From positions 1 to 13,067 of the forward strand of contig JAWLCG010000109.1 of the NCBI GenBank assembly GCA_041687295.1: DNA of 13,067 nt. The letters are read 5' to 3'. Within the stretch, counting starts at the first letter, position 1. Each line of letters starts with the position of its first letter. Under the pieces are notes generated by a model, which did no database searches, had not been told where the DNA came from, and saw nothing but the letters and a program-made list of their open reading frames with translations. Source of the DNA: JAWLCG01 sp041687295. Its GTDB lineage: Bacteria > Planctomycetota > Phycisphaerae > SM23-33 > FEN-1343. This document shows, piece after piece, positions 12,955 to 13,067 of this stretch. The translations under genes and the position numbers were made by a program.

Positions 12955-13067
12955 GCCCCGCCGCCCTCGACAGCGAAGAGGGATGGGCCCCAGAGGCCAC
13001 AGAGGACACAGAGCGAGAAGGTGGGGGTCCGCGGCGCGGGGCCCCCCCCGACCGCGCGGGGCCGCGG
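12955..13067. other. Downstream flank, no gene seen
   Basis: The last 113 bases hold no ORF of note. CCACAGAGGACACAGAG (12997-13013) is a low-complexity word, and the end is a G/C-run-rich palindromic stretch (from about 13021) cut by the window edge that may be the helicase transcript end. Confidence 0.5.

Noticed and set aside
1..13067. CRISPR array or transposase-bearing insertion sequence
   Set aside because: The repeats are few, palindromic and irregularly spaced across separate gaps, with no spacer pattern. No transposase, integrase or cas-like protein is encoded.

Overview
The window looks like a piece of a high-GC chromosome from the Planctomycetota, most likely a Phycisphaerae-type lineage. 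The reasons are the very GC-rich coding sequence, a PEP-CTERM sorting tail (VPEP, hydrophobic segment, RRRARP) on a secreted protein, long secreted beta-helix and lipoprotein genes, and intergenic gaps packed with palindromic repeats. The assignment rests on style and gene content; there is no rRNA or other phylogenetic marker to fix it.

Layout. Positions 1-652 are a repeat island without a gene. On the minus strand follow a Wza-type polysaccharide export lipoprotein (653-1774) and, upstream of it in the same direction, a secreted right-handed beta-helix protein (1921-3939). A 252-bp divergent gap leads to a plus-strand PEP-CTERM protein (4192-4983) whose core resembles the IdeS/Mac immunoglobulin-cleaving cysteine peptidase family (MEROPS C66). 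This is the most surprising gene in the window. A second repeat island (4984-5533) comes next. Then three minus-strand genes are read in the order 38-residue membrane protein (7991-8107), DNA polymerase III delta subunit holA (6898-7854), and proline-rich lipoprotein (5534-6706). Each has its own recognisable sigma70-like promoter. A gap with perfect inverted repeats (8186-8439) leads to a minus-strand tRNA-Met(CAU) gene (8475-8548) with its promoter and a 16-bp terminator. Divergent from the tRNA runs an M48-family integral membrane metalloprotease (8676-10103). A third repeat island (10104-10612) precedes a full-length UvrD/PcrA helicase (10705-12954).

How the genes fit together. The left half is about the cell surface and export: a capsule/EPS outer-membrane export component, a secreted beta-helix protein and a surface-sorted peptidase. 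The right half is housekeeping: replication clamp loading, tRNA, membrane protein quality control and DNA repair. No CRISPR array, phage, transposase or toxin-antitoxin module was seen.

The non-coding part is unusually structured. The three long gaps share the same repeat families. A is a GGAGTGCGGCG...CGCCGCACTCC palindrome, B is a GTGGCTACG...CGTAGCCAC hairpin, and C is a block of about 97 bp. In the first two islands they occur in the same order (A, C, B), with block C inverted in one of them. This points to a composite non-coding element that has been copied and rearranged. Six of the eight protein genes end in TAG, which is unexpected for such high GC.
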